Source: Porphyromonadaceae bacterium
GTDB taxonomy: Bacteria; Bacteroidota; Bacteroidia; Bacteroidales; UBA12481
Reading direction: 5' to 3'
Length of the DNA: 62,821 bases
Assembly (NCBI GenBank): GCA_007280905.1
Contig: QYQM01000034.1
Coordinates: forward strand, 1 to 62,821
Below the pieces are notes generated by a model, which saw nothing but the letters and a program-made list of their open reading frames with translations, had not been told where the DNA came from and did no database searches. A program made the position numbers and the translations under genes. The stretch's first letter is position 1, and the number at the start of each line of letters is the position of its first letter. Of the stretch, positions 25,744 to 35,365 are shown in pieces.

Positions 25744-27474
25744 CTATTTATATATAGTATATTTTCCGGCACTGTAATTATCGGTTCTGATAACCAACTT
25801 ATTATGTTTCTCATCAAACCGGTAATTCACAGAATCTAAAAGAATAGTATCATCGAGTTCAACCTTTTCCGGCTTTGTATTCAGGTTTATCTTCAGGATA
25901 TGCGATTTATGGATATCTCCTAGAGAGATATTAATCCTGTCCGGTTGATCTTCCATCACGACCAGGGTGCTTCCGCTTTGATCCGGATGACGAACAGTGA
26001 ATTCATTTTTACCATCCGGATAGATCAGCAGTGTTAAATATCCGGCTGAGTTTTTATCTCCGATTCCGGTATAATCACGCTTAATATCCATTGGCACGAT
26101 CGCTCCTTCACGGATATACACCGGATATTCATCAAGCGGAAACTCACGTTCAAATGTTACCGGACCTTCAATAACTTCCTTATCATGAAAAAAATATCTC
26201 CATTTCCCTTCCGGCAGCGAAATTTTATTCATTAATTGATCTTTGTAAATGGGAGCGACAAGAAAATTATCGCCGAAAAGATAGTGGTATTTACCTTTCA
26301 CGGGTCGCTGTAGTAGCTTTCCCCCATTATGTGCGTTAACAACATACGTGTACATATATGGGATTAATTCGGTATGCAGCCATGAAAATTTACGGATGAT
26401 CTCCAGTTCCTGTTGCGACCGTTTCCACAAAGCCCTTTCGCCATGGCCACCATTGAGAAACAATCCGCAAAACGCAGAAAATTGTGCCCACCGGATATAC
26501 AGCCGGGGTGGGATCACACTTCCCGAGAAACCGGCCACATCGGAACCAATAATGTTGTATCCGACCCTGGCACTGGCCATAATATTACGCATCGCCAATT
26601 CAATTCCATCGTTCGACTCCCAGGTGTGCTTTTGGTCTCCAACCCAGGTTACCGGGGCAGCATCGATCGGAGCAAATCCCTCGGGATGGTAACCACGGTC
26701 AATCGCCCGGGCCAGCGTAACGAATTCAGCATTCTGCGTTAGTCCGTGTAAATATTCATCCCGGTAATAATGGTCCATGTAGGTGCGTGTGGTCATCAAT
26801 CCTTTTTGCGTTGTTTTATAGAAAAACGGAACGGGTCCGATTAATGTATAGAAAAGCGTTGCGGTCCCGTCGAGTTTCCATCCGTCGATCCCATAATCGA
26901 AAACCTTTTGCTGCAAACCGCGCCACCAATTTACTGCCTCCGGATTGGTGTAATCAATAAAACCTCCTTTCCCTTTCCACCATTTAATCTGGTCACCCTT
27001 ACCGACTAAATAGCCCTTTGCTCGGGCCTCATTAAACCAGGATTCAGACTCTTTGAGCCTGGTGTCCTTGCTTTTGCTATTGACCATCGAGGTCATCCAA
27101 AGCACAACCCGGTAACCTTCTCCCTGCAACTTTCTGAACCACTCTTCCGGATTTGGATACAGCGTTGTATCCACCTGAAAATCATTATAGCACGTACTCC
27201 AGGGACTATCCAACAGGATTGTGCGCACAGGAATATCATGTTTCGAATAGGCTTCGAGCAGTGTATCAACCCGTTGGGCAGTATTGGCATCATCTTCCCA
27301 GAGCCAGCATTCCAATGCCCACACCGGAGTCAGGGGTGGATTTCCATGTCGCTCAGCATCAAACGGGACCCCACGAAAAGGGAATGCAAAACCGAAATAA
27401 TAAATCAATGCCAAAATGGTAATCATAATCAAGAAATATTTAATGATTTTCCGGGTTCTTGCTGGCTTTGTCAT
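25744..27474 (-). CDS. GH31 family alpha-glycosidase, membrane-anchored
   Basis: 576 residues with an N-terminal transmembrane segment (about 11-31). Catalytic hallmarks are the nucleophile Asp in DGWKLDGTA (D202) and the acid/base Asp in TWVGDQKHTW (D280), plus NIIGSDVAGF. GH31 enzymes are retaining alpha-glucosidases, alpha-xylosidases, sulfoquinovosidases and relatives; specificity is not determined here. The usual long N-terminal beta-domain is absent, so the barrel follows the anchor almost at once. It diverges from the ceramidase-like gene across 117 bp containing the three-copy conserved element. Confidence 0.88.
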   Translation of the reverse strand: MTKPARTRKIIKYFLIMITILALIYYFGFAFPFRGVPFDAERHGNPPLTPVWALECWLWEDDANTAQRVDTLLEAYSKHDIPVRTILLDSPWSTCYNDFQVDTTLYPNPEEWFRKLQGEGYRVVLWMTSMVNSKSKDTRLKESESWFNEARAKGYLVGKGDQIKWWKGKGGFIDYTNPEAVNWWRGLQQKVFDYGIDGWKLDGTATLFYTLIGPVPFFYKTTQKGLMTTRTYMDHYYRDEYLHGLTQNAEFVTLARAIDRGYHPEGFAPIDAAPVTWVGDQKHTWESNDGIELAMRNIMASARVGYNIIGSDVAGFSGSVIPPRLYIRWAQFSAFCGLFLNGGHGERALWKRSQQELEIIRKFSWLHTELIPYMYTYVVNAHNGGKLLQRPVKGKYHYLFGDNFLVAPIYKDQLMNKISLPEGKWRYFFHDKEVIEGPVTFEREFPLDEYPVYIREGAIVPMDIKRDYTGIGDKNSAGYLTLLIYPDGKNEFTVRHPDQSGSTLVVMEDQPDRINISLGDIHKSHILKINLNTKPEKVELDDTILLDSVNYRFDEKHNKLVIRTDNYSAGKYTIYK

Positions 27475-27518
27475 GATATTCCGGATGATCAGTAAGATTG
27501 AATTATGTTAATGCGTTT

Positions 27519-27590
27519 CTGCTCTATACAAGTTTAATGAATTATCGTATATTATAATATAGATTTGTCAAGTCAAATGAAAAGGTCAAC
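27519..27590. promoter_or_regulatory. Conserved ~71-bp non-coding element, copy 1 of 3
   Basis: It runs from CTGCTCTATACAAGT through GAATTATCG to TCAAATGAAAAGGTCAAC. It aligns with elements at 46334-46404 (minus) and 58737-58807 (plus), most strongly at both ends. Here it fills the divergent region between GH31 (minus) and the ceramidase-like gene (plus). TAGATTTG at 27560-27567 fits TAnnTTTG for the plus gene. A bidirectional promoter or operator is the likeliest role. Confidence 0.65.
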
Positions 27591-27591
27591 C

Positions 27592-28992
27592 ATGATTAAA
27601 CGATTCGAAATCATTTTGGGTATTATTCTGCTGAGCGTGATGCTGGTTTCCTGCTTCAGCACTTCCCGGGTTGAACGAACCTCCTATCTTCGCGCCGACT
27701 ATTATCAAAAATCCGTGGCACGGATCGATAGCCTTAAATCAGCAACGGAAATCGTAATTGGCACGATAAAAGCTGGTTTTGCAAAGGTTAGTATCACTCC
27801 GGGCTTGAATAATATTAAAGATATTTATTCGGAAGGGAAATTCATTGAGGTGCCGCTTGCCGGTTATGGGGCACGAAAAGGGAAATCAGCCACCGGTATT
27901 CACGACAGCATTTTTGTCAAGGCAGTAGCACTGAAAGTCGATCGGCAAACCCTTGTTTTTGTGAGTGCTGATCTGTTGATCATGCCACCCAATATTATCG
28001 ATTCAGTAACCATACTTCTTTCCAAACAAGGAATCCGGCGGGAGCAACTGTTTTTTTCAGCAACTCACAGTCATTCAAGCATTGGTGGATGGGCGAATGG
28101 TTATGTGGGAAAAGAATTTGCAGGGAACGAGAATAAAAACCTGCAAAGATGGCTTGTTCTGCAGATCTCAAAAGCTGTTACTTCAGCAATTGCAGATTTA
28201 AGGCCTGCCCGGATTGGATCCGGATGGTTTAATGCGGATAGCTACACGCGAAATCGTGTCATAGGCGAATCAGGTACAAAAAACAATGATTTCAGTTTTA
28301 TTGCCCTTGAGCAAATCGGATATAGGAAAGCAATAATAGGTTCATTTTCTGCACATTCAACAACTATGGGATCAGACAATATGGAAATCAGCGCCGATTA
28401 TCCGGGTTACTGGGAACGTAAAATCGAAGGTACCTCTGCCGATCTGGCCCTCTTTTTTGCTGGGTCCGTGGGAAGTCAAAGCCCTGTTGGAAAGGGAGAT
28501 GGCTTCGACAGACCCAGATTTATCGGGGAATCTTTGGCCGATAGCCTGAATGAGCACCTGCCCCAGGTGGTTCTTAATGATAAAATAACATTTTCCGCTA
28601 TTTCATTAAAAGTGCAATTACCGGGTTACCATATTCGGTTGACCACAAAAATCAGCCTTTCCTCTTTTTTAAGTAAGAAATTGATGCCGTTTCCGGAAAA
28701 TGTTTACCTGCAGGCTTTACGAATAGGAAATATGATATGGATTACCACCCCGTGTGATTTCAGCGGCGAATATGCGCTCCAGATCAAGAATTCTCTGGCT
28801 TCAAAAGGGTTTAATGTAATCGTTACCAGTTTCAATGGCAGTTATGTCGGGTATGTTGTTCCCGGCCGTTATTTTTACTACGATCAATACGAATCGAAAC
28901 TAATGGGTTGGTTTGGGCCCAATATGGGCGAATATACCATGGATTTAATCCGCCAGATCTCAAAAATCGTGACTCATACCGAGAACATTTAA
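27592..28992 (+). CDS. Neutral ceramidase-like lipoprotein hydrolase
   Basis: I prefer ATG 27592 (MIKRFEIILGIILLSVMLVS then Cys) because the upstream ATG at 27577 lies inside a repeat element that is non-coding elsewhere. The body matches the N-terminal domain of neutral/alkaline non-lysosomal ceramidases: IKAGFAKVSITP, PLAGYGARKG, ALKVDRQTLVFVSADLL and the zinc-ligand motif ATHSHSSIGGW. Neutral ceramidases cleave the amide bond of ceramide, but many bacterial members are untested and may act on other esters or amides. Followed 13 bp later by a PHP-like gene. Confidence 0.75.
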   Translation: MIKRFEIILGIILLSVMLVSCFSTSRVERTSYLRADYYQKSVARIDSLKSATEIVIGTIKAGFAKVSITPGLNNIKDIYSEGKFIEVPLAGYGARKGKSATGIHDSIFVKAVALKVDRQTLVFVSADLLIMPPNIIDSVTILLSKQGIRREQLFFSATHSHSSIGGWANGYVGKEFAGNENKNLQRWLVLQISKAVTSAIADLRPARIGSGWFNADSYTRNRVIGESGTKNNDFSFIALEQIGYRKAIIGSFSAHSTTMGSDNMEISADYPGYWERKIEGTSADLALFFAGSVGSQSPVGKGDGFDRPRFIGESLADSLNEHLPQVVLNDKITFSAISLKVQLPGYHIRLTTKISLSSFLSKKLMPFPENVYLQALRIGNMIWITTPCDFSGEYALQIKNSLASKGFNVIVTSFNGSYVGYVVPGRYFYYDQYESKLMGWFGPNMGEYTMDLIRQISKIVTHTENI

Positions 28993-29005
28993 CGATGATC
29001 TCAAA

Positions 29006-30307
29006 ATGGTAAGAAAAATGTTAAAATATCTGCTCCTTGCTGTTTCCGGATTTTTTCTGATTACACTTTTTGGGCTGTTTACTCCCGCTGTGTGGCATCA
29101 TTGGGTTACCTATCCCCGACTTGAAAAGCAGGTGAATGAGTTTCAGAAACTGCGAAAAGAACCTGCCCCGCTAACAAAACTCCATACCTACCGTGGAGCC
29201 CTTCATGTTCATAGTTACTGGTCGCACGACAGTGAAGGAACTTTATATGACATTATTCCGGCCGCAAAAAGCGCTGGTGTTGAATTTATATTCCTGACGG
29301 ATCACCCCCGTGGCAATATAGATACCCTGCCAAGGGGATATAAGGGATATTATGATGGGGTTCTGATTGAGCCGGGCAGCGAAAAGCAGGGTTTTGATAC
29401 CTGGTCACTTGATTCGGTAATCATTAACTGGAATCTGGATAAAGATTCCATAGCAAAAAATATCGTGTCGCAGGGAGGAATAATCTTTTATGCGCATACC
29501 GAAGAGCCTCATAATTGGGGCAATCCCGATTTTCAGGGAATGGAAATATATAATTTTCATACGGATACCAAAGATGAATCGTTAACTCCGCAGATCATCA
29601 ATTTTATCGTTAATGGAAATAAATACCGTCATTGGGCTCTGCGCGAAATGTTTGATGAGCAGACTTCTATCCTTGCTTTGTGGGATTCATTAAATACAAA
29701 AAGGAAGATTGTTGGGTTTTCTGCCGAAGATACTCATGAGAACCAGAATATCCGGGCAAGGTATTTAAAAGATGGCCGGGTTGAATGGGTTGGACCCAAT
29801 GCAAATGTTATTGATACTATGGATGTTAAATTTTGGAACAAGTGGCTTTTTCAACAACCTGATGCAAACGGTTGGGTTTTTAAGTGGATGATCGATACCT
29901 ATAAGGAAGGGTTCAATTATATCACAAACTATATACTTGCTGACACGTTATCGGTGCCATCACTAACCCATCACTTGCTAAAAGGGCATCTTTATTCAGC
30001 TTTTAAAAGCCTTGGCGATGCCAAAGGGTTTATGTATTATTCCGAAAATCAAGTAGATAGTATTAGCGGTATTCTTGGCGATTCCGTTAAAATGGATCAG
30101 GTAAAAACTCTCAATGCAGTATCTCCGTTGCCTGGTCAATTCCGACTGATACATGATGGCAAAACCGTTAATGTTACGACCAGTGATAATTATCAATATG
30201 CCTGGTCAGAACCGGTAGAAAAAGGTGCCTACCGGATCGAAATGCATATTAAATTGAAAGGGAAATATGTCCCATGGATTTATTCAAATCCGATATATAT
30301 CTATTAA
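29006..30307 (+). CDS. Membrane-anchored PHP-like metal-dependent hydrolase
   Basis: 433 residues with one N-terminal transmembrane anchor (about 5-27). The start of the fold shows GALHVHSYWSHDSEGT (HxH metal ligands) and EFIFLTDHPRGN, the first motifs of the PHP phosphoesterase family. A later GFSAEDTHEN could supply further ligands. The C-terminal 100 residues look like a beta-sandwich. PHP enzymes usually hydrolyse phosphate esters. It sits between two ceramidase-like genes, so action on a phospholipid-like or glycolipid substrate is possible but not proven. Confidence 0.7.
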   Translation: MVRKMLKYLLLAVSGFFLITLFGLFTPAVWHHWVTYPRLEKQVNEFQKLRKEPAPLTKLHTYRGALHVHSYWSHDSEGTLYDIIPAAKSAGVEFIFLTDHPRGNIDTLPRGYKGYYDGVLIEPGSEKQGFDTWSLDSVIINWNLDKDSIAKNIVSQGGIIFYAHTEEPHNWGNPDFQGMEIYNFHTDTKDESLTPQIINFIVNGNKYRHWALREMFDEQTSILALWDSLNTKRKIVGFSAEDTHENQNIRARYLKDGRVEWVGPNANVIDTMDVKFWNKWLFQQPDANGWVFKWMIDTYKEGFNYITNYILADTLSVPSLTHHLLKGHLYSAFKSLGDAKGFMYYSENQVDSISGILGDSVKMDQVKTLNAVSPLPGQFRLIHDGKTVNVTTSDNYQYAWSEPVEKGAYRIEMHIKLKGKYVPWIYSNPIYIY

Positions 30308-30333
30308 TATTTATTGCCTGACGCGGTTATATT

Positions 30334-31611
30334 ATGAAATTAAAATTATTCTCGCTTGGATTGTTTGCGTTGATATTTTGTGGAAACGTCACTGCACAAA
30401 CATTTAAAGCCAGTGCAGCCTTAAGGGTTATAACTCCAGAGAATTTAATCCCTATATCCGGTGGAATGGGAACACCTGTAATACCAACAGGCAAAAAGGG
30501 TGATCTTTTTGTCCGTGCTTTTGTATTAGAAAAGGGCCAAACAAGAATAGCCATTGTAAGTGTTGATAATCTTGGATGGCCTGCCTATCTGGGCGACCGG
30601 TCGCGCAAGTTGATCAAAGGCATAGCTCCTGAAAATGTGCTGATTGGTGCCACTCATGCCCATAGTGCTCCGGATGCTTATGGTTTTCCGGATGAAAAGG
30701 GAAATACTGGTGCTGATCTTAAATATCTCGACTGGTGCGTAATCCAGATCGCTGATGCTGTTAACGAAGCTGTAGCCAAACTTGAACCTGCCTCTCTTAA
30801 AACGGCTGTTGGTGAGGCGAAAGGAAAGATCGCCTTCAACTATTATGCAGATAAATTGTATGATCCGCGTTGCGGAATTATTCAGGCAATAGCCACTTCA
30901 GGAGCAAACAAAGGAAAACCGATTGTCACCCTTGTCAATTATGCCATTCATCCTGAAATACTGGGTACCGACCGTAAATTAATCAGCCCCGATTTATGCG
31001 GTCCGCTTTATGACCGGATTGAATCAAAAGTCGGTGGTATCGCAATTTTTATGAATAGTGCCCAGGGTGGAATGGTTACTGCCGACACCAGGCGGGAGAA
31101 TGGCAAAGAGGCGAACGACTGGGATGAGTGTATTCGAATTGGTAACCTGCTGGCTGATGAAGCTTTACGGATTATTGAACCAGCTCCTGTTCAGGAAAAT
31201 CCTGAAATTTATTGTGCTTCGAGAATGATCCGCCTTCCTATTGATTCAGAGATTATGCGGTTTGTGTTTAAAAATTCACCTCTCGCGGCTGAAGCGGGTA
31301 AAAATAATGATTTCTCTAATGTATCAACACGCCTGAACCTTCTGAATATCGGGAAAGCCCAGGTAATAACCATTCCCGGGGAAGCTTTGCCCAATATCGG
31401 GTTCTATTTAAAAAGGAAAATGAAAAGCGATCAACCCTTTCTTTTCGGCCTTACAAACGATGCATTTGGTTATATTCTGACGAAAGAAGATTTTGGGGGA
31501 TTCGAGCGTTATAACTACATCAGCCGAACATCACTCGGCGAAATGACCGGTAGTATTTATGAGGAAGAGGCACTGAAGTTGATCCATAAAAGCCCGGCTC
31601 CTGCGAAGTAA
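30334..31611 (+). CDS. Neutral ceramidase-like secreted hydrolase
   Basis: 425 residues with a signal peptide ending near GNVTAQ. ALRVITP, GKKGDLFVRAFVLEKGQTR, ATHAHSAPDAY (His metal ligands) and IFMNSAQGGMVTAD mark the ceramidase N-terminal family. The long C-terminal ceramidase domain of the eukaryotic and Pseudomonas enzymes is absent. The deleted paralogue at 54997-55641 matches this protein almost throughout its remaining length. It lies 26 bp after the PHP-like gene. Confidence 0.77.
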   Translation: MKLKLFSLGLFALIFCGNVTAQTFKASAALRVITPENLIPISGGMGTPVIPTGKKGDLFVRAFVLEKGQTRIAIVSVDNLGWPAYLGDRSRKLIKGIAPENVLIGATHAHSAPDAYGFPDEKGNTGADLKYLDWCVIQIADAVNEAVAKLEPASLKTAVGEAKGKIAFNYYADKLYDPRCGIIQAIATSGANKGKPIVTLVNYAIHPEILGTDRKLISPDLCGPLYDRIESKVGGIAIFMNSAQGGMVTADTRRENGKEANDWDECIRIGNLLADEALRIIEPAPVQENPEIYCASRMIRLPIDSEIMRFVFKNSPLAAEAGKNNDFSNVSTRLNLLNIGKAQVITIPGEALPNIGFYLKRKMKSDQPFLFGLTNDAFGYILTKEDFGGFERYNYISRTSLGEMTGSIYEEEALKLIHKSPAPAK

Positions 31612-31635
31612 TTGTAGCGATAAATCAAGCATTTA

Positions 31636-32727
31636 ATGAAAAGTAAACGAGAAACAATGGCAATCAAAACAATTCCAACGCTAAAAATAGGTGATCTGGA
31701 AATTAATCCTCCAATCATTCAGGGAGGGATGGGTGTAAGAGTATCAGGCTCAAGCCTGGCATCGGCGGTTGCCAATGAGGGCTGTGCGGGTATTATTGCC
31801 AGTGTTGGCTTAGGTGCTTTTGAGGATGCATCGGCCTCGAAATTTGTTGAGGTAAATAACGATGCATTAAGGTCACAAATAAGAAAAGCAAGGTCGCTTT
31901 CCACGGGAATAATCGGTGTGAATGTGATGGTCGTGCTTTCGAACTACGAGGAACTGGTAAAGATTTGTGTGGAAGAAAAAGTTGATATGATCATTTGCGG
32001 ATCGGGTCTTCCATTAGATCTGCCAAAACAAACCGCAGGTTCAAATATTAAATTAATTCCTATAGTTTCGTCAGCAAGAGCTTTAAATATCATTTACCGG
32101 AAGTGGAAACAAAACTATAACCGTGTTCCGGATGCAGTAATCCTCGAAGGTCCGATGGCTGGCGGGCACCTTGGGTTCTCTCACGACGACCTGATCAATG
32201 GAAAAACGCGTACGCTTGAGGAACTGGTGAAAGAATTGGTGGATTTCGTGGCCACACTTGAAGAAACCATTCCGGTTATTGCCGCGGGCGGCATATTTGA
32301 CGGGGGTGATATTGCTAAATTTTTGAAGATTGGAGCATCGGGCGTTCAAATGGCAACCCGGTTTGTTTGTACTACCGAATGCGATGTTCACGATGATTTT
32401 AAGCAGGCTTACATTTCTGCAACCAAGGATGATATTGTCATTATCAATAGTCCTGTTGGATTGCCAGGCAGGGTTATCAGGAGTGAGTTTACCGAAAGAG
32501 CCATGAAAGGCGAGACAATACCGTTTAAATGTCCCCATCATTGTTTAAGATCATGCAATCCGCGTACAGCACCTTATTGTATAGCCAAGGTATTGGCAGA
32601 TGCTTCAAAAGGCAGGTTGCTCAACTCGTTTGTATTTGCCGGATCCAATGCATACAGGTGTACCGAAATTGTATCGGTAAAAACACTCATCGATCAGTTG
32701 AAGGAGGAGCTAAGTAATTCATTGTAA
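31636..32727 (+). CDS. Nitronate monooxygenase / FabK-like FMN enzyme
   Basis: 363 residues without signal peptide. NPPIIQGGMGVRVSGSSLASAVANEG is the FMN-barrel start of the nitronate monooxygenase/2-nitropropane dioxygenase family. EGPMAGGHLGFSHDD carries the conserved AGGH, and IPVIAAGGIFDGGDIAKFL and GVQMATRF are the phosphate-binding strands. A cysteine-rich stretch (CPHHCLRSCNPRTAPYC) near residues 297-313 is unusual for a plain FMN barrel. Physiological substrate unknown. Its position at the end of a ceramidase-like/PHP operon is not explained by known pathways. Confidence 0.83.
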   Translation: MKSKRETMAIKTIPTLKIGDLEINPPIIQGGMGVRVSGSSLASAVANEGCAGIIASVGLGAFEDASASKFVEVNNDALRSQIRKARSLSTGIIGVNVMVVLSNYEELVKICVEEKVDMIICGSGLPLDLPKQTAGSNIKLIPIVSSARALNIIYRKWKQNYNRVPDAVILEGPMAGGHLGFSHDDLINGKTRTLEELVKELVDFVATLEETIPVIAAGGIFDGGDIAKFLKIGASGVQMATRFVCTTECDVHDDFKQAYISATKDDIVIINSPVGLPGRVIRSEFTERAMKGETIPFKCPHHCLRSCNPRTAPYCIAKVLADASKGRLLNSFVFAGSNAYRCTEIVSVKTLIDQLKEELSNSL

Positions 32728-32778
32728 CATTTTCAGCAAGTTCAATATTTAATACAGGCTATATTCGCTCTTTTGGAG

Positions 32779-33774
32779 TTATTTCAGATATTTCTCAAAA
32801 AAATCGTTCATCTTCAACTGACTAAAATCATTTACCCGCTTTACTATGTCCATGGTATGAGGCCACAATGGTACACGGTAATAAGCATTTGGAACACCCA
32901 GACTGTCGAGCCGTGCTTTTAACAGATCGGACTGGCTGATTGGAACAAGTTCATCAGATGTTCCGTGAAGGATCATCGTGGGAGGATCATTTTTATCCAA
33001 ATAATTTATGGGAGAGGCTTCTCTGTAAAGCTCCGGTGCCTCTTCAAAGGAATGCGCAATAAAAGAGGTTACCAACGGTTGGGTTCTGGCATATTCGGTT
33101 GTCAGGTCAACAGGGCCGTATATGTCAACAACTGCTTTTATCCTATGATTGTTTTCAGGAACTTCTGTAGTGTCACCGTTTACCGCAGATCTTTTCCACC
33201 CATAAGATGCCAGAAGAGCCAGGTGCGCTCCTGCAGAGCCTCCGATCAGGGCAATCCGATCGGGATCATAACCATATTTTTCGCCATTGCTGTAAAACCA
33301 ACGGACAGCATCGGTAATATCTTCAGCACAGGCAGGATAAGGCGCATCTTCAAGCAGCCGGTATGAAACCGTAGCTGTAATATACCCCCTTTTCGCAAAG
33401 TCGACCAGGTATATCAGATAATCCGATCGGTTGCCACCCTTCCATCCGCCTCCGTGAATAAAAACCAATAATGGCGCAGGTTTTCTGATGTTTTTGGGAA
33501 TATAGATATCTAATTGAAGTGATTTCCCATCAATTCTTTTATATTCAATGTTTTTAATTTCTTCAATATCTTCAGGAATATCAGGGGTTTTATTTACCAG
33601 CTCCTCCAGGCCAATCCCGATTGCCAGATAAGCAGGAGCCACAAAATGATAACCCAGCGGAGGTTTATTCGGATTTAATGCCGACCAAATCCGGGGCGTG
33701 ACCATCAGGAGGCAGCCGAAAATAACGATGATCAGCAGACCCCAGAGACCGCGTTTTAAAAGTTTAGATTTCAT
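32779..33774 (-). CDS. Alpha/beta hydrolase (BD-FAE / hormone-sensitive-lipase type esterase)
   Basis: 331 residues with an N-terminal hydrophobic segment (about 8-27). LLVFIHGGGWKGG supplies the oxyanion hole HGGGW, IALIGGSAGAHLALLASYG the nucleophile elbow GGSAGAH, and MILHGTSDELVP and PLWPHTMD the Asp and His of the triad. Relatives are carbohydrate esterases and lipases. It is the downstream gene of the ceramidase-like gene at 33786 (11 bp gap) and converges with the FMN-enzyme gene. Confidence 0.87.
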   Translation of the reverse strand: MKSKLLKRGLWGLLIIVIFGCLLMVTPRIWSALNPNKPPLGYHFVAPAYLAIGIGLEELVNKTPDIPEDIEEIKNIEYKRIDGKSLQLDIYIPKNIRKPAPLLVFIHGGGWKGGNRSDYLIYLVDFAKRGYITATVSYRLLEDAPYPACAEDITDAVRWFYSNGEKYGYDPDRIALIGGSAGAHLALLASYGWKRSAVNGDTTEVPENNHRIKAVVDIYGPVDLTTEYARTQPLVTSFIAHSFEEAPELYREASPINYLDKNDPPTMILHGTSDELVPISQSDLLKARLDSLGVPNAYYRVPLWPHTMDIVKRVNDFSQLKMNDFFEKYLK

Positions 33775-33785
33775 AAGTTTATATA

Positions 33786-35360
33786 TCAGTGTTCCATTTT
33801 CTTTAATTCAGTCAGCATTTCTTTTAGATTTCTATGCAACACAGGTGCAGTTTCGGGACCTAATGAATTCTTTTCGCCGTAAGGAGCTCCCTCTTTTTTG
33901 TAAGTATAAGGGGCCTTAACATCCCACTGACTTTTGGGTATGATATAGCCAATTTCATCGTTGGCAAGACAAAAAATAAATTTGTATTTCCCGGCCATCA
34001 TCTCCCTGACTGATGGCACTTCAACGGGCTCGATTTTAAAATCCCGGCCTTCAGGTGCTTCTACTCCTCCGTTAATAATTTCGGGATAAGCCTCCCCCGG
34101 AATGGTGGCAAACGAAAGCGGCCCAATCTTGAAAACTGAAAGCTCTGAGCGCATTTTCATCCAGCCTGAAGTCCCCCGATCTAAAATGCCAAGAGCTGTT
34201 CCCAGTTTAAACATCGTATTGTTAATGGGTAAAGAAAGAGTTCGTACAATGAGCGAAATACATGCGGAATCAACCTCTTCGACCGGGTTATCCATAGAAT
34301 TCAGCGCAAGCAGCGCCAATTGTTTCCCTTGTGCTGCTGCCTTTTCAAAAGTCGGTTCCTTAAATTCCTGACCTGTAAAAGGGTCTGTAACTGTCAGACT
34401 TGGATGGGTAGTCATTAAGCCGCCGATTGCCCCATTAATATAAACTGCAACGCCTCCATTGCCTGGCTTAACCAGACTATCGCATTTGAAAACCCCCTTT
34501 TCAACTCCTTCACGAACGTAATGAGGGAAATCTGAAGTAACGAGCAAATTGTTACTCCATAAGGTTTCCGCGTGATCAGCCCAGGCAATCAATGATCCAA
34601 GGATGTTGCCATTTTCTTTGTCGATAGCTTTAATGATTCTCAGACCGGAATCAAAGACTTCCGGTTTTCTGGTATCCTTGACCAATGGAATGGCTCCGGT
34701 CAGATCCTCAGATATTGATAAACGTGCCGGACGAATATTCTTTACTGCCGTAACAACAGACTTAGCAATCTGATTTTTCACATATTCCATATATTCCTTA
34801 TTGATACCGCTTTTAAAAGGAGTTCTACCCCAGAGGCCCAATAAGTCAGGACCTTCGTGTGTATGTGTTGAGGAAATAATCGTATAGGTAACTCCTGCTT
34901 CAGTAGGAATCCGTTTCCTGGCATCAATTATATCATCGTTCATAAAACCGATAGCATCGAGCACAACAATGGCCAGACGTGTTTTACCGTCGTCTATCAC
35001 CATGGTTCTGGACCAGAGATCATCATGTATCCCATTGGCTGCCCTGCTGTTGCTAAAACCTGCAATCCAAACCGGATCAAAAACACCATTGCCGTTGCCG
35101 TCAGTAAAAGTATCGCCGTCTTTTGGGTTATACTCTGCATCCCCGTTTTTATCAATCCAGCGATCGGGGACTTCAGGTGTAATCGGAATAGCGGCAAATC
35201 CCGCATTTAATGCTGCAGGATTTCCATTGACAATCTTTAAATCTGCTTTGTATCCGGGATGGCGGTCCTTCAGGTTTGAACAGGTCCAAAAAAATAATCC
35301 AATGATTAATACGAGGAATAATAACCCAAGTCCCTTAAATACAGGTTTTATAAGTTTCAT
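33786..35360 (-). CDS. Neutral ceramidase-like lipoprotein hydrolase with calcium-loop insert
   Basis: 524 residues. A hydrophobic N-terminus ends in FFWTCSN, suggesting a lipoprotein or membrane anchor. After FAAIPITPEVPDRW there is an insert with EF-hand-like Asp/Asn strings (DKNGDAEYNPKDGD, DGNGNGVFDP). Then come DDLWSRTMVIDDGKTRLAIV and the metal motif STHTHEGPDLLGLWG. The family is the same as the genes at 27592 and 30334, but sequence similarity is clearly lower. Substrate unknown. Confidence 0.75.
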   Translation of the reverse strand: MKLIKPVFKGLGLLFLVLIIGLFFWTCSNLKDRHPGYKADLKIVNGNPAALNAGFAAIPITPEVPDRWIDKNGDAEYNPKDGDTFTDGNGNGVFDPVWIAGFSNSRAANGIHDDLWSRTMVIDDGKTRLAIVVLDAIGFMNDDIIDARKRIPTEAGVTYTIISSTHTHEGPDLLGLWGRTPFKSGINKEYMEYVKNQIAKSVVTAVKNIRPARLSISEDLTGAIPLVKDTRKPEVFDSGLRIIKAIDKENGNILGSLIAWADHAETLWSNNLLVTSDFPHYVREGVEKGVFKCDSLVKPGNGGVAVYINGAIGGLMTTHPSLTVTDPFTGQEFKEPTFEKAAAQGKQLALLALNSMDNPVEEVDSACISLIVRTLSLPINNTMFKLGTALGILDRGTSGWMKMRSELSVFKIGPLSFATIPGEAYPEIINGGVEAPEGRDFKIEPVEVPSVREMMAGKYKFIFCLANDEIGYIIPKSQWDVKAPYTYKKEGAPYGEKNSLGPETAPVLHRNLKEMLTELKKMEH

Positions 35361-35365
35361 ATGAT

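Noticed and set aside
27577-27591. Earlier ATG start for the ceramidase-like lipoprotein
   Set aside because: The codons lie inside the conserved element that is non-coding in its other two copies; ATG 27592 gives a cleaner lipoprotein signal.
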